From assembly GCF_003605365.2 (NCBI RefSeq), contig NZ_QYTU02000018.1:1-64000 (forward strand): a stretch of 64,000 nt of DNA. Reading direction: 5' to 3'. Each line of letters opens with the position of its first letter. Positions within the stretch are counted from its first letter, which is position 1. Positions 9,748 to 18,867 of this stretch are shown piece by piece. The stretch comes from Siminovitchia fortis (GTDB lineage: Bacteria > Bacillota > Bacilli > Bacillales > Bacillaceae_C). The notes beneath the pieces are model-generated. The model had not been told where the DNA came from. It saw only the letters and a program-made list of their open reading frames with translations, and made no database searches. The translations under genes and the position numbers were made by a program.

Positions 9748-11208
9748 ATGTCAAATGACATACGGGTACGCTATGCGCCAAGCCCGACAGGGCACCTTCA
9801 TATAGGAAATGCACGTACAGCACTGTTCAACTATTTATTTGCCCGCAATAAGGGCGGAAAGTTTATCATCCGGATTGAAGATACGGACCAAAAGAGAAAT
9901 ATAGAAGGCGGGGAGCAAAGCCAGCTGACCTATTTGAAATGGCTCGGCATCGATTGGGATGAGGGCATTGACAAAGACGGCGGTTATGGCCCGTACCGGC
10001 AATCGGAACGCAATGACATCTATCAAAAATATTATAATCAATTGCTTGAAAGCGGACAGGCCTATAAATGCTACTGTACACCGGAGGAATTGGAAGCGGA
10101 AAGGGAAGAACAGATAGCCCGCAAGGAAATGCCGCGGTATTCCGGAAAATGCCGCCACTTAACAGCGGAGGACCGGAAAAGACTTGAGGCGGAAGGCAGG
10201 GAGCCCAGCATTCGCTTCAAGGTCCCTTCAGGCAGAGTATTTGCTTTTAACGATATGGTCAAAAATGAAGTTTCCTTTGACTCTGATGGAATCGGTGATT
10301 TTGTCATTGTTAAAAAAGACGGCATTCCAACATATAACTTTGCCGTTGCCGTTGATGACCATCTAATGGAAATCAGCCATGTTTTACGTGGAGATGATCA
10401 CATCTCCAATACACCGAAACAGCTGATGGTCTATGATGCTTTCGGATGGGAACCGCCGGTATTCGGCCACATGACGCTCATTGTCAATGAAAACCGCAGG
10501 AAGCTCAGCAAGCGGGATGAGACGATCATCCAGTTTATTGAGCAATATGCGGACCTTGGCTATATTCCGGAAGCCCTATTCAACTTTATTGCCTTGCTCG
10601 GATGGTCGCCTGAAGGGGAGGAAGAGATTTTTTCAAGACAAGAATTAATCGACATTTTCGATGCCAGCCGCTTGTCGAAATCTCCAGCTTTGTTCGACAA
10701 ACATAAGCTTGCCTGGACGAATAATCAGTACATGAAAAAGCAGGATTTGGACAGAGTTGTCGAATTGGCCATGCCGCACTTGAAAAAGGCAGGCTTGGTC
10801 CCCGAAGAGCCGTCGCCGGAAGAACAAAAATGGGCTCGGAGCCTCATTGCCCTGTACCAGGAGCAGATGAGCTACGGGGCTGAAATCGTCGAGTTGTCCA
10901 AGCAGTTCTTCCAGGATGACATTCAATTCGGAGAAGAGGAAAAGGCTGTGTTGGAGGAAGAGCAGGTGCAGGAAGTGCTGCAGGCATTTTATAACCAAAT
11001 TTCAGATTTGGAGCCGTTTGAAGCGTCTGAAATTAAAAAGGCCATGAAATCCGTCCAAAAGGAAACCGGACATAAAGGCAAGAAGCTGTTTATGCCGATC
11101 AGGGTTGCCGTGACAGGCGAAATGCGAGGCCCTGAACTTCCGAATGCCATTGAATTGTTAGGGAAGGAAAAAGTAAAATTGCGTTTGGAGCGTTTGATTC
11201 AAGGATAA
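9748..11208 (+). CDS. gltX: Glutamyl-tRNA synthetase (class I)
   Basis: GltX charges tRNA-Glu, and in most bacilli also tRNA-Gln for later amidation. The 486-aa enzyme has the HIGH-type motif HIGN at 18-21 in [11 protein letters not shown] and the KMSKS-type motif KLSKR at about 252-256, and an anticodon-binding C-terminal half. The ATG follows GAGGAGG. It precedes the Cys T-box and cysES, the order found in B. subtilis. Confidence 0.97.
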   Translation: MSNDIRVRYAPSPTGHLHIGNARTALFNYLFARNKGGKFIIRIEDTDQKRNIEGGEQSQLTYLKWLGIDWDEGIDKDGGYGPYRQSERNDIYQKYYNQLLESGQAYKCYCTPEELEAEREEQIARKEMPRYSGKCRHLTAEDRKRLEAEGREPSIRFKVPSGRVFAFNDMVKNEVSFDSDGIGDFVIVKKDGIPTYNFAVAVDDHLMEISHVLRGDDHISNTPKQLMVYDAFGWEPPVFGHMTLIVNENRRKLSKRDETIIQFIEQYADLGYIPEALFNFIALLGWSPEGEEEIFSRQELIDIFDASRLSKSPALFDKHKLAWTNNQYMKKQDLDRVVELAMPHLKKAGLVPEEPSPEEQKWARSLIALYQEQMSYGAEIVELSKQFFQDDIQFGEEEKAVLEEEQVQEVLQAFYNQISDLEPFEASEIKKAMKSVQKETGHKGKKLFMPIRVAVTGEMRGPELPNAIELLGKEKVKLRLERLIQG

Positions 11209-11250
11209 GGAAAAATTCTTTTTTTAAATAAGATTGATTAGGACTAGTTT

Positions 11251-11363
11251 CCGCTTTGTCAAGCTCCGGCGCTTAGCCCCGCAAGGATCAAGCCGCTTTC
11301 CTGTGGTGGCTGAAGGGCTGCGTCTTGTGCTTGTCGGGGCTAAACAAGGTGCCTCCGCTTTTC
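11251..11363. repeat. Dispersed palindromic repeat, copy 1
   Basis: The stretch begins with AAGCTCCGGCGCTTAGCCCC and ends with CTTGTCGGGGCTAAAC and GTGCCTCCGCTTTTC. It matches the reverse complement of the 20015-20160 copy and the 21005-21126 copy in order of motifs (AGCTCCAGCGCC, AGCCCC, CAAGCC, TGGCTGAA, CTTGTGCTTG). The ends are mutually complementary (AGCCCC/GGGGCT), so RNA or single strands would fold. It has no coding content. Confidence 0.75.
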
Positions 11364-11392
11364 TTGTTAACAAATCGAATAAAATGTAATAT
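11364..11392 (+). promoter_or_regulatory. Promoter of the T-box leader
   Basis: TTGTTA (11364-11369) and TAATAT (11387-11392) have a 17-bp spacer. The expected start near 11399 lies just upstream of the first T-box stem, which supports the assignment. Confidence 0.6.
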
Positions 11393-11399
11393 ATTATAG

Positions 11400-11657
11400 T
11401 CATAGTAAAAGCAATGACGGGGAAAAGTAGGAAATCGATGCTGATCAGAGAGAACCGCCGACGGCTGAGAGCGGTTTGAGCCACTCGTTTTTTGAATATG
11501 CACCCCGGAGCCTTGCGTTGAACGGCAGCCCGCCAATTAAACGCAAGCGGACACCTTCCGTTAGAGGGGATAAGTTGGGGTGTGGAATTTTTTCAAAAAA
11601 CACCCAACCAGAGTGGAACCGCGCCGTAAGCGTCTCTGTATATAGAGGCGTTTTTTT
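11400..11657 (+). promoter_or_regulatory. T-box riboswitch, tRNA-Cys specific
   Basis: The conserved T-box AGAGTGGAACCGCG is at 11610-11623, followed by the terminator CGTCTCT/AGAGGCG (11631-11650) and a run of seven T. Its UGGA bulge has A opposite the tRNA discriminator, which is U in tRNA-Cys. In stem I the sequence AATATGCACC offers the specifier codon TGC (11499-11501) followed by A. Uncharged tRNA-Cys would favour the antiterminator and allow cysE-cysS expression. Stem I begins near 11405 with the AGAGAACC element at about 11448. Confidence 0.92.
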
Positions 11658-11687
11658 ATTTTCCAACAAAAGAGAGGAGTGATCACC

Positions 11688-12341
11688 ATGTTCAAACGAA
11701 TGAAGGAAGATATTGAAACAGTGTTTGATCAGGACCCGGCTGCCCGCACAAGCATTGAAGTCATTCTGACATATTCCGGCCTGCATGCCATTTGGGCTCA
11801 CAGAGTTGCCCATGCGTTCTTTAAAAGAAAGATGTTCTTTATTGCAAGGCTGATTTCACAGATCAACCGTTTTTTTACCGGGATAGAGATTCATCCTGGA
11901 GCGAAAATCGGCCGCCGTTTCTTTATTGACCACGGGATGGGAGTGGTTATCGGTGAAACTTGCGAAATCGGTGACGGCGTCACCGTTTACCAAGGGGTGA
12001 CACTCGGAGGAACAGGGAAGGAAAAAGGGAAGCGGCACCCGACTATAAAGGACAATGCTTTGATTGCCACCGGTGCAAAAGTGCTTGGCAATATCACTAT
12101 TGGGGAAAACTCAAAAGTAGGCGGAGGCTCGGTCGTTTTAAAAGACGTTCCTCCCAATTCGACAGTAGTCGGGATTCCCGGCCGGGTTGTTGTACAAGAT
12201 GGAGTAAAGGTGAGGAAGGACCTGAATCACAGCGATCTTCCGGATCCGATTTCGGATAAATTGGCGGCCATGGAACAGGAAATTGCACGCTTAAATATGG
12301 AGCTTTCTGCCATAAAGAAAGAGAGGAGTCATTCAGGATGA
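11688..12341 (+). CDS. cysE: Serine O-acetyltransferase
   Basis: CysE makes O-acetylserine from serine and acetyl-CoA, the first step of cysteine synthesis. The 217-aa protein has an N-terminal helical part and a left-handed beta-helix with hexapeptide repeats; key motifs are [17 protein letters not shown] and [20 protein letters not shown] 11688 follows AGAGGAGTGATC; an upstream GTG at 11679 overlaps that ribosome site and is less likely. The gene is controlled by the Cys T-box and its stop overlaps cysS. Confidence 0.96.
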   Translation: MFKRMKEDIETVFDQDPAARTSIEVILTYSGLHAIWAHRVAHAFFKRKMFFIARLISQINRFFTGIEIHPGAKIGRRFFIDHGMGVVIGETCEIGDGVTVYQGVTLGGTGKEKGKRHPTIKDNALIATGAKVLGNITIGENSKVGGGSVVLKDVPPNSTVVGIPGRVVVQDGVKVRKDLNHSDLPDPISDKLAAMEQEIARLNMELSAIKKERSHSG

Positions 12342-13735
12342 CAATCAGGATTTATAATACATTGACACGGAAAAAAGAGACGTTCGTTCCGCTTGAAGAA
12401 GGAAAGGTCAAAATGTATGTTTGCGGACCGACTGTCTATAACTATATTCATATCGGGAATGCCCGCCCGGCGATTGTATTCGACACAGTCCGCCGCTATT
12501 TGGAATATAGGGGCTATGATGTCCATTATGTCTCCAATTTCACCGATGTTGACGACAAAATCATCAATACGGCCAAAGCGCTTCAAACAGATGCACTCAC
12601 GGTAGCCAACCGGTTTGTTGATGCTTTTTTCGAGGACATTCTTGCCTTGGGCTGCAAAAAGGCGGACGACCACCCGCGGGTGACCGAAAATATAGACATC
12701 ATCATCGAATTCATTGAAACGCTCATTGAAAAAGGCTATGCCTATGAATCCGGCGGAGATGTTTATTACCGGACAAGAAGATTCGACGGGTATGGGAAGC
12801 TGTCGCATCAATCGATTGATGATTTAAAGGTCGGCGCCCGGATCCAGCCCGGTGAATTGAAGGAAGACGCGCTTGATTTCGCCCTTTGGAAAGCGGCAAA
12901 GGAAGGGGAGATCTCCTGGGACAGTCCGTGGGGAAAAGGCCGCCCCGGCTGGCACATTGAATGCTCCGCAATGGCGAGGGAGTATCTCGGCGATACAATC
13001 GATATCCATGCGGGAGGGCAGGATTTGACATTCCCCCATCATGAAAATGAGATTGCCCAATCCGAAGCCATGACCGGCAAGCCTTTTGCCCGCTACTGGA
13101 TGCATAACGGCTATATTAATATTGACAATGAAAAGATGTCCAAATCACTCGGGAATTTTGTACTGGTCAATGACATCATCAAGCAGATCGACCCGCAGGT
13201 TCTCAGGTTCTTCATGCTGTCTGTCCATTACCGCAATCCAATCAACTACTCGGAAAATCTCGTTGCGGATGCGGGTGCGGGACTTGAAAGGCTGAAAACA
13301 TCTTATCAAAACCTGAAGCACCGGCTGGAAACAAGCGCCGACCTGGCGGATGACGGAAAGGAATGGACAGATACCATCAAAGATCTGCATCAGGAGTTCA
13401 TAGCCAAGATGGATGACGACTTCAACACTGCTGATGGCATCTCCGTCCTGTTTGAACTGGCAAAGCAGGCCAATTATTATTTGATGGAAAAAAACACATC
13501 CGTTGCTGTCATCCGTGCATTCATGAAAGAATTTGAAGATCTGTTCCCTGTGTTGGGGCTTGAGCTGGAAACGGAAGAGCTGCTTGATGAGGATATCGAA
13601 CAACTCATTGAACGGCGCAACCAGGCCAGAAGAGAACGCAATTTCCAACTGGCGGATCAAATCCGTGACCAGTTAAAAGACAGGAATATTATTCTGGAAG
13701 ACACGGCACAAGGCACCAGATGGAAGCGGGGATGA
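12338..13735 (+). CDS. cysS: Cysteinyl-tRNA synthetase
   Basis: CysS charges tRNA-Cys. The 465-aa class I enzyme has the Zn-binding Cys29 in [12 protein letters not shown] at 38-41, [10 protein letters not shown] with further Zn ligands, and KMSKS near 266-270. It starts by ATGA overlap with cysE, so the T-box regulates both cysteine supply and its use. The 3' end overlaps or abuts mrnC. Confidence 0.97.
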   Translation: MTIRIYNTLTRKKETFVPLEEGKVKMYVCGPTVYNYIHIGNARPAIVFDTVRRYLEYRGYDVHYVSNFTDVDDKIINTAKALQTDALTVANRFVDAFFEDILALGCKKADDHPRVTENIDIIIEFIETLIEKGYAYESGGDVYYRTRRFDGYGKLSHQSIDDLKVGARIQPGELKEDALDFALWKAAKEGEISWDSPWGKGRPGWHIECSAMAREYLGDTIDIHAGGQDLTFPHHENEIAQSEAMTGKPFARYWMHNGYINIDNEKMSKSLGNFVLVNDIIKQIDPQVLRFFMLSVHYRNPINYSENLVADAGAGLERLKTSYQNLKHRLETSADLADDGKEWTDTIKDLHQEFIAKMDDDFNTADGISVLFELAKQANYYLMEKNTSVAVIRAFMKEFEDLFPVLGLELETEELLDEDIEQLIERRNQARRERNFQLADQIRDQLKDRNIILEDTAQGTRWKRG

Positions 13736-14160
13736 CTTATATGAATCTTCCGCCAAAAGTGGAATATAGACAATTGAACAGTTTGGCACTCGCCTATATG
13801 GGCGATGCCGTTTATGATGTGTTCATCCGCGGCCGCTTGTTGGAAAGCGGAAAAACAAGGCCGAACAAGCTGCATTTGGAGGCCACCCGCTACGTCTCGG
13901 CAAAAGCCCAGGCGGCCGCTTTAAAAAATTTGATAAACAGCGGTTTTTTATCCGATGAAGAACTGGAAATCGCCAGGCGCGGCAGAAACGCCAAATCCGG
14001 AACAGTCCCCAAAAATACGGACGTTCAAACATATAGGCACAGCACGGCTCTGGAGGCATTGATCGGCTGGCTTTACCTGGCTAACGAACAAGAACGGTTA
14101 GAAGAGTTGATAGAAAAGATCATGGAGGCCATAGACAAAGAAAGAGGAGGAGCAACATGA
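13732..14160 (+). CDS. mrnC: Mini-ribonuclease III (23S rRNA maturation)
   Basis: Mini-III cleaves the double-stranded stalk of the 23S rRNA precursor. The protein is a lone RNase III catalytic domain without a dsRNA-binding domain. The signature [16 protein letters not shown] holds the catalytic aspartate (about residue 25), and [20 protein letters not shown] and [11 protein letters not shown] are the other family blocks. ATG 13732 gives an ATGA overlap with cysS; ATG 13720 and 13741 are alternatives. Its stop overlaps rlmB. Confidence 0.93.
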   Translation: MTYMNLPPKVEYRQLNSLALAYMGDAVYDVFIRGRLLESGKTRPNKLHLEATRYVSAKAQAAALKNLINSGFLSDEELEIARRGRNAKSGTVPKNTDVQTYRHSTALEALIGWLYLANEQERLEELIEKIMEAIDKERGGAT

Positions 14161-14900
14161 GCCAGCAGTGGATTGCAGGAAAAAACCCCGTCTTGGAAGC
14201 GCTCAGGTCAGAAAGGGACATTCATAAAATCTTGATAGCCGAAGGATCCCAAAAAGGGCAGATGCAAGCCATCGCTAAGCTGGCAAAAGAAAAGCGGGTC
14301 CAGATTCAATATGTCCCAAGGAAAAAAATTGATCAAATGACGGAAGAAAATCACCAAGGCGTCATTGCGGAAGTGGCCGCTTACCGGTATGCCGATTTGG
14401 AAGAACTGTTTGAACGGGCGGCCTCACAGGGAGAAGATCCCTTTTTCCTTATACTGGATGAGCTGGAGGATCCCCATAATCTTGGTTCCATTTTAAGGAC
14501 AGCGGATGCAGCGGGGGTTCATGGGGTCATCATCCCCAAAAGGCGTGCAGTCGGCCTGACATCAACGGTTGCAAAACTATCGACCGGTGCCATTGAACAC
14601 ATCCCGGTTGCCCGCGTCACGAATCTCGCCAGAACGATTGAGGAGTTAAAGGAACGGGGCATTTGGATATTTGGTACAGATGCAGAGGAAAGCACCGATT
14701 ACCGCCGGATGGACGCTTCCCTTCCCCTGGCCGTCGTCATCGGCAGCGAAGGCAAAGGAATGAGCCGGCTGATTAAAGAAAAGTGCGATTTTCGTGTACA
14801 TTTGCCGATGGCCGGGCATGTAACATCATTAAACGCCTCTGTAGCGGCCGCTCTCTTAATGTATGAAGTGTACCGCAAGCGCCAGCCGCTTGAGAGGTGA
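14157..14900 (+). CDS. rlmB: RlmB-type 23S rRNA 2'-O-methyltransferase
   Basis: This SPOUT (SpoU class) enzyme of 247 aa methylates a 23S rRNA ribose (G2251 in E. coli for RlmB). It has an N-terminal L30e-like substrate-binding domain and the three SpoU motifs: ELEDPHNLGSILRTADAAG, VIGSEGKGMSRL and LNASVAAALLMYE, which form the trefoil knot for SAM. It starts within the mrnC stop (ATGA). The exact target nucleotide in this organism is inferred from family membership. Confidence 0.94.
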   Translation: MSQQWIAGKNPVLEALRSERDIHKILIAEGSQKGQMQAIAKLAKEKRVQIQYVPRKKIDQMTEENHQGVIAEVAAYRYADLEELFERAASQGEDPFFLILDELEDPHNLGSILRTADAAGVHGVIIPKRRAVGLTSTVAKLSTGAIEHIPVARVTNLARTIEELKERGIWIFGTDAEESTDYRRMDASLPLAVVIGSEGKGMSRLIKEKCDFRVHLPMAGHVTSLNASVAAALLMYEVYRKRQPLER

Positions 14901-14903
14901 CCG

Positions 14904-15413
14904 ATGGATATTTTGATCGTCGACGGATATAACATGATCGGTGCATGGCCCGAGCTCGTTCAGCTGAAACAAAGGGACCTGGCAGCGGCAAGGGACAGGC
15001 TCATAGAAATATTGGCAGAATATCAGGGATTTACCGGTTTCAAAGTAATTGTCGTTTTTGATGCTTATGATGTCAAAGGGGTTGAAAAAAAGAATCGGCA
15101 GCATCGCGTTGAGGTGATTTACACAAAGTCGGAGGAGACTGCCGATGAACGGATTGAAAAATTGGCTAACGAGCTGAACAGCCGAACAACGCAGATTTAT
15201 GTTGCCACCTCCGATTTTACGGAACAATGGGCGATTTTTGGACAGGGGGCTTTAAGAATATCAGCCCGGGAGTTATTGGAAGAAGTATTGGACACAGAGC
15301 GCAAGATTGAGAAGAAAGTCGAAAAAACGCGGGAAAAGGCTCCCTTACAAAAGATAGTTTTAAGCCAAGATATGACAGAAATCTTTGAAAAGTGGAGACG
15401 TGGCAAAAAATGA
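14904..15413 (+). CDS. rae1: Rae1/YacP, NYN-domain ribosome-associated endoribonuclease
   Basis: The 169-aa protein is a NYN (PIN-like) nuclease; Rae1 of B. subtilis enters the ribosomal A site and cuts mRNAs during translation. The N terminus MDILIVDGYNMIGAWP has the first catalytic aspartate, VVFDAYDVKG a second acidic motif, and ADERIEKLANEL plus ATSDFTEQWAIFGQGALRIS the third. It is three bases after rlmB and is the last gene before sigH. Confidence 0.93.
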   Translation: MDILIVDGYNMIGAWPELVQLKQRDLAAARDRLIEILAEYQGFTGFKVIVVFDAYDVKGVEKKNRQHRVEVIYTKSEETADERIEKLANELNSRTTQIYVATSDFTEQWAIFGQGALRISARELLEEVLDTERKIEKKVEKTREKAPLQKIVLSQDMTEIFEKWRRGKK

Positions 15414-15417
15414 CCAG

Positions 15418-15447
15418 TTGACGTTAGAAAATTCTGTCATGTATAAT
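15418..15447 (+). promoter_or_regulatory. SigA-type promoter of sigH
   Basis: TTGACG (15418-15423) and TATAAT (15442-15447) are 18 bp apart and lie just upstream of sigH, overlapping the end of rae1. In B. subtilis the equivalent promoter is repressed by AbrB; that control is inferred, not seen. Confidence 0.75.
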
Positions 15448-15485
15448 AATTCTATCGACGGTTTTTACAGGAGCGGGGGATCAGA

Positions 15486-16136
15486 GTGATTTCATACATT
15501 AAACTAGAAAGAGACACAGTTTTTGACTTGCTGGAAGATGAAGCGCTGATTGAACTGGTACACGACGGTGATAGTGAAGCTCTTGATTATCTAATTAAAA
15601 AATACCGAAATTTTGTAAGGGCAAAAGCCCGGTCCTATTTTCTGGTCGGAGCGGACAACGAAGATATTGTACAGGAAGGCATGATTGGACTTTATAAAGC
15701 AATCCGAGATTTTAAGGAAGAGAAACTCGCCTCATTCAAAGCTTTTGCGGAACTTTGCATTACAAGGCAAATCATTACCGCCATCAAAACTGCTACCCGT
15801 CAAAAACATATTCCACTTAACTCATATGTTTCCTTGGACAAGCCCATTTACGATGAAGAGTCAGACCGTACACTCATGGATGTCATTTCCGGAGCGAAAA
15901 TCTTGGACCCGGAAGAACTGCTCATTCATAGGGAAAGGTTTAATAGTATAGAGGATAAAATGACTGAACTGCTGAGTGACTTGGAAAGGAAGGTGCTGGC
16001 CCTCTATTTGGACGGCCGCACCTACCAGGAAATTTCCGACGAACTGGACCGGCATGTGAAATCAATCGACAATGCTCTCCAAAGGGTGAAAAGGAAGCTG
16101 GAACGCTACCTTGAATTGCGTGAAATCACCTTCTGA
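15486..16136 (+). CDS. sigH: RNA polymerase sigma factor SigH (sigma-30)
   Basis: SigH directs genes of post-exponential growth, competence and the entry to sporulation. The 216-aa protein has region 2 (YRNFVRAKARSYFLVGADNEDIVQEGMIGLYKAI), a middle linker, and a region 4 helix-turn-helix with the stretch YQEISDELDRHVKSIDNALQ. It starts with GTG after AGGAGCGGGGGATC. Length and sequence are close to B. subtilis Spo0H. Its presence is consistent with a spore-forming relative. Confidence 0.97.
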   Translation: MISYIKLERDTVFDLLEDEALIELVHDGDSEALDYLIKKYRNFVRAKARSYFLVGADNEDIVQEGMIGLYKAIRDFKEEKLASFKAFAELCITRQIITAIKTATRQKHIPLNSYVSLDKPIYDEESDRTLMDVISGAKILDPEELLIHRERFNSIEDKMTELLSDLERKVLALYLDGRTYQEISDELDRHVKSIDNALQRVKRKLERYLELREITF

Positions 16137-16212
16137 ACATCCGTGCCATATTGACGGCACTGTCTTTTCGTGGTATTTTTTAAAAGATATGTTGATATAA
16201 GGTGCGGTAGTG

Positions 16213-16359
16213 ATGAAAAACAAAATCATATGGGCTTGCAGTGATTGCGGTTCCAGAAATTATACGACGGACAACAGAGAAAAATCATCCGAGCGGTTGA
16301 CAATTAAGAAATATTGTAAAAGCTGCAATGCACACACAGTCCATCAGCAAACCAAATAA
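16213..16359 (+). CDS. rpmG: Ribosomal protein bL33, zinc-ribbon form
   Basis: The 48-aa protein starts MKNKIIWACSDCGSRNY and ends KYCKSCNAHTVHQQTK, so both CXXC pairs of the zinc-containing (C+) form are present. L33 sits near the E site of the large subunit. ATG 16213 is preceded by a modest GGTG site and a GTG codon directly upstream. It lies between sigH and secE, the place of rpmGB in B. subtilis. Confidence 0.92.
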   Translation: MKNKIIWACSDCGSRNYTTDNREKSSERLTIKKYCKSCNAHTVHQQTK

Positions 16360-16406
16360 CCCTTTTAAAGAGTGTCCGTTTATTTACAGATGTTGGAGGT
16401 TCGATC

Positions 16407-16592
16407 ATGTCAAGCATAACTCAATTTTTCCGCAACGTCGGCTCGGAAATGAGAAAGGTGAGCTGGCCGAAACGGAAAGAACTAGTAGGATACACTATAA
16501 CAGTCATTACTACAGTCGTGATACTCGCTCTATTTTTTGCGCTTGTCGATCTGGGGATTTCCAGATCCGTCCGATTTATCCTTGATCTATAA
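16407..16592 (+). CDS. secE: SecE, protein translocase subunit
   Basis: SecE is the 61-aa single-span subunit that clamps SecY in the membrane. The amphipathic motif FFRNVGSEMRKVSWPKRKEL precedes one transmembrane helix (about 30-55). The ATG follows TTGGAGG. In this family the short form with one helix is normal. Confidence 0.95.
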   Translation: MSSITQFFRNVGSEMRKVSWPKRKELVGYTITVITTVVILALFFALVDLGISRSVRFILDL

Positions 16593-16617
16593 AAACAACT
16601 GACTTATATTGATAAAC

Positions 16618-16702
16618 TTGTATATAAGCATACTGCCCGTGGTATAATATAACAACAATAAAATGCCGCCGTATTTTCAAAAGCCCGGTCAACGGGTTTT
16701 TT
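16618..16702 (+). promoter_or_regulatory. Extended -10 promoter followed by a short terminator-like hairpin
   Basis: TGGTATAAT (-10 box TATAAT at 16643-16648) with TTGTAT (16618-16623) 19 bp upstream looks like an extended -10 promoter. About 35 nt downstream CCCG (16684-16687) pairs with CGGG (16693-16696) before six T, with flanking A/T pairs. The hairpin could end the secE transcript or attenuate a nusG transcript. Confidence 0.4.
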
Positions 16703-16710
16703 CATTTGGC

Positions 16711-16895
16711 TAAGAAAAGCGAAAGCGCCCGTTTAGCGACGTACAAACTGGAGCACTCCGCAATGAGATAAAGGAAACACGGCGACGAAGGAGCCGATGT
16801 TGACTTATCGTAGTGGAGGAGTGCGAAGTTTGCTAGTCGCTGGGCGCTGGAGCTAGACAATAAGAAAAGCGAAAGCGCCCGTTTAGCGGCGTACA
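16711..16895. repeat. Dispersed repeat, family B, bounded by 35-bp direct repeats
   Basis: The sequence TAAGAAAAGCGAAAGCGCCC and the following 15 bases occur at 16711-16745 and again at 16861-16895, 150 bp apart with one mismatch. The segment between them matches the reverse complement of 33404-33517, including about 48 identical bases. The layout resembles a non-autonomous element flanked by its own end duplicated. It separates secE from nusG and contains no gene. Confidence 0.8.
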
Positions 16896-16944
16896 GCTCT
16901 AAATTCAGATTATATAGGGAGGGAAGGACGTTAAGTCCCGCTCA

Positions 16945-17481
16945 ATGGAAAAAAATTGGTACGTTGTCCACACATATTCCGGATACGAGAACAAGGTGAA
17001 AACGAACCTTGAAAAAAGAGTAGAATCCATGGGGATGCAAGACAAGATTTTCCGCGTCATTGTTCCGGAGGATGAAGAAACAGCCACGAAAAACGGAAAG
17101 ACAAAAACGGTAAAGAAAAAGGTTTTCCCCGGGTATGTATTGGTAGAGCTCATTATGACAGATGATTCCTGGTACGTCGTAAGGAACACTCCGGGAGTGA
17201 CAGGATTTGTCGGTTCAGCAGGATCCGGTTCCAAGCCGACTCCGCTTCTGCCGGAAGAAATCAATTATATTTTAAGAAGAATGGGCATGGAAAAGACTCC
17301 TGTCGATGTTCAGTTTGATGAAGGGGAAGCCGTGACAGTCAAAGAAGGGCCGTTTGCAAATTATACTGGCAAAATTGATTCGATTGATGCGGACAAGGGC
17401 AAAGCGAAGGTGCTTGTCAACATGTTCGGCCGTGAGACCCCTGTGGAACTCGACTTTGCACAAATTGAAAAAATAACTTAA
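16945..17481 (+). CDS. nusG: NusG, transcription elongation and pausing factor
   Basis: NusG binds RNA polymerase and couples or pauses transcription. The 178-aa protein has the NGN domain (KNWYVVHTYSGYENKVK and PGYVLVE...WYVVRNTPGVTGFVG) and a C-terminal KOW domain (EAVTVKEGPFANYTGKI). The start MEKNWYVV agrees with homologues. The strong GGGAGGG site (16917-16923) is 21 bases upstream of the ATG, with a GGAC/GTCC hairpin (16926-16938) in between that could shorten the effective distance. Confidence 0.96.
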   Translation: MEKNWYVVHTYSGYENKVKTNLEKRVESMGMQDKIFRVIVPEDEETATKNGKTKTVKKKVFPGYVLVELIMTDDSWYVVRNTPGVTGFVGSAGSGSKPTPLLPEEINYILRRMGMEKTPVDVQFDEGEAVTVKEGPFANYTGKIDSIDADKGKAKVLVNMFGRETPVELDFAQIEKIT

Positions 17482-17609
17482 AACAACTTGTTTTTTGACA
17501 TCAAAAGTGATAATATTTTTTAGGTTAGCTCTCGAAAGAGATGTTAGTAAGATGAGTGGGAGGGGAAAGGCCCCTATTACCACATCACGGACTTAAGGAG
17601 GTGTGTCTC

Positions 17610-18035
17610 GTGGCTAAAAAAGTTATCAAAGTAGTAAAACTTCAAATTCCCGCGGGCAAAGCAAACCCGGCACCGCCAGTTGGACCGGCATTGGGTCAGG
17701 CAGGTGTAAATATCATGGGATTCTGTAAGGAGTTCAATGCCCGTACATCAGACCAGGCAGGTTTGATCATTCCGGTTGAAATCACTGTATTTGAAGACAG
17801 ATCGTTTACATTCATTACAAAAACTCCGCCTGCGGCTGTTCTTTTGAAGAAAGCGGCTGGCATTGAGTCAGGTTCCGGAGAGCCGAATAAAAACTCGGTA
17901 GCTACCGTGAAGCGTGATAAAGTACGTGAGATCGCTGAATTGAAAATGCCCGACCTAAATGCAGCTAGTGTAGAAGCAGCCATGCAAATGGTTGAGGGCA
18001 CTGCGCGCAGCATGGGAATCAAGATTGAAGACTGA
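17610..18035 (+). CDS. rplK: Ribosomal protein uL11
   Basis: L11 (141 aa) binds the GTPase centre of 23S rRNA and is needed for factor binding and the stringent response. The N-terminal proline-rich motif [19 protein letters not shown] and the RNA-binding C-terminal domain are intact. The start is GTG 17610 after AAGGAGGTGTG; the frame is open further upstream but without family similarity. rplA follows after a 90-bp spacer with alternative hairpins. Confidence 0.97.
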   Translation: MAKKVIKVVKLQIPAGKANPAPPVGPALGQAGVNIMGFCKEFNARTSDQAGLIIPVEITVFEDRSFTFITKTPPAAVLLKKAAGIESGSGEPNKNSVATVKRDKVREIAELKMPDLNAASVEAAMQMVEGTARSMGIKIED

Positions 18036-18044
18036 TTGTTTGGG

Positions 18045-18097
18045 AGGTTGCAGAGCTGCATTTTGTACCCTGCAACCTCTATTCGTGGGAGGTTTTT
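18045..18097 (+). promoter_or_regulatory. Mutually exclusive hairpins between rplK and rplA
   Basis: AGGTTGCAG (18045-18053) pairs perfectly with CTGCAACCT (18070-18078). The 3' arm also forms part of AACCTC (18074-18079), which pairs with GAGGTT (18089-18094) just before a T5 run. Only one of the two stems can form at a time. The second looks like a weak terminator, the first like an antiterminator. The role is inferred from geometry alone. Confidence 0.5.
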
Positions 18098-18128
18098 CCG
18101 CTAAAACCACAATATAGGAGGATTAATG

Positions 18129-18830
18129 ATGGCTAAGAAAGGCAAGAAATATCTCGAAGCTTTAAAGCTTGTCGACCGTTCTAAAGCTTACGCGATCGAC
18201 GAAGCTATTGAACTTGTCAAAAAAACAGACTTCGCTAAGTTTGATGCTACTGTTGAAGCGGCATTCCGTCTTGGAGTAGATCCGAAAAAAGCGGACCAAC
18301 AAATCCGCGGTGCGGTTGTACTTCCCAACGGTACGGGAAAAACTCAGCGTGTCCTTGTTTTTGCAAAAGGGGAAAAAGCGAAAGAGGCTGAAGCGGCCGG
18401 AGCTGATTATGTAGGAGATGCAGAATACATCAATAAAATCAACCAAGGCTGGTTTGATTTCGATGTAGTTGTTGCCACTCCGGACATGATGGGCGAAGTT
18501 GGTAAACTTGGACGTACGCTTGGGCCAAAAGGCTTAATGCCGAACCCGAAAACTGGCACAGTTACATTTGATGTTGAAAAAGCTGTGAAAGAAATCAAAG
18601 CAGGTAAAGTGGAGTACCGCTTGGATAAAGCCGGTATCATCCATGTGCCGATCGGAAAGGTTTCCTTTGAAAACGAAAAGCTTCAAGAAAACTTTGCAAC
18701 GATCTTTGATACAGTTTTAAAAGCTAAGCCGGCAGCTGCCAAAGGGACGTTTATGAAAAATGTTTCCATCACATCCACGATGGGGCCTGGAATCAAGGTC
18801 GACCCTTCCACAGTTGCTGTTAAAGCGTAA
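18129..18830 (+). CDS. rplA: Ribosomal protein uL1
   Basis: L1 (233 aa) forms the mobile stalk at the E site and in many bacteria represses its own mRNA. The two-domain sequence is complete, with [31 protein letters not shown] in pieces around residues 118-146. ATG 18129 (MAKKGKKY) is preferred over the adjoining ATG 18126 because AGGAGG ends seven bases before it. Confidence 0.97.
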   Translation: MAKKGKKYLEALKLVDRSKAYAIDEAIELVKKTDFAKFDATVEAAFRLGVDPKKADQQIRGAVVLPNGTGKTQRVLVFAKGEKAKEAEAAGADYVGDAEYINKINQGWFDFDVVVATPDMMGEVGKLGRTLGPKGLMPNPKTGTVTFDVEKAVKEIKAGKVEYRLDKAGIIHVPIGKVSFENEKLQENFATIFDTVLKAKPAAAKGTFMKNVSITSTMGPGIKVDPSTVAVKA

Positions 18831-18831
18831 G

Positions 18832-18860
18832 TTGACAACATTTTATCTGTTTGATAAGAT
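18832..18860 (+). promoter_or_regulatory. Promoter of the rplJL operon
   Basis: TTGACA (18832-18837), a 17-bp spacer and TAAGAT (18855-18860) with the extended element TGA immediately upstream make a strong SigA-type promoter. It starts the L10 leader RNA just after rplA. Confidence 0.8.
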
Positions 18861-18867
18861 ATAAAAG

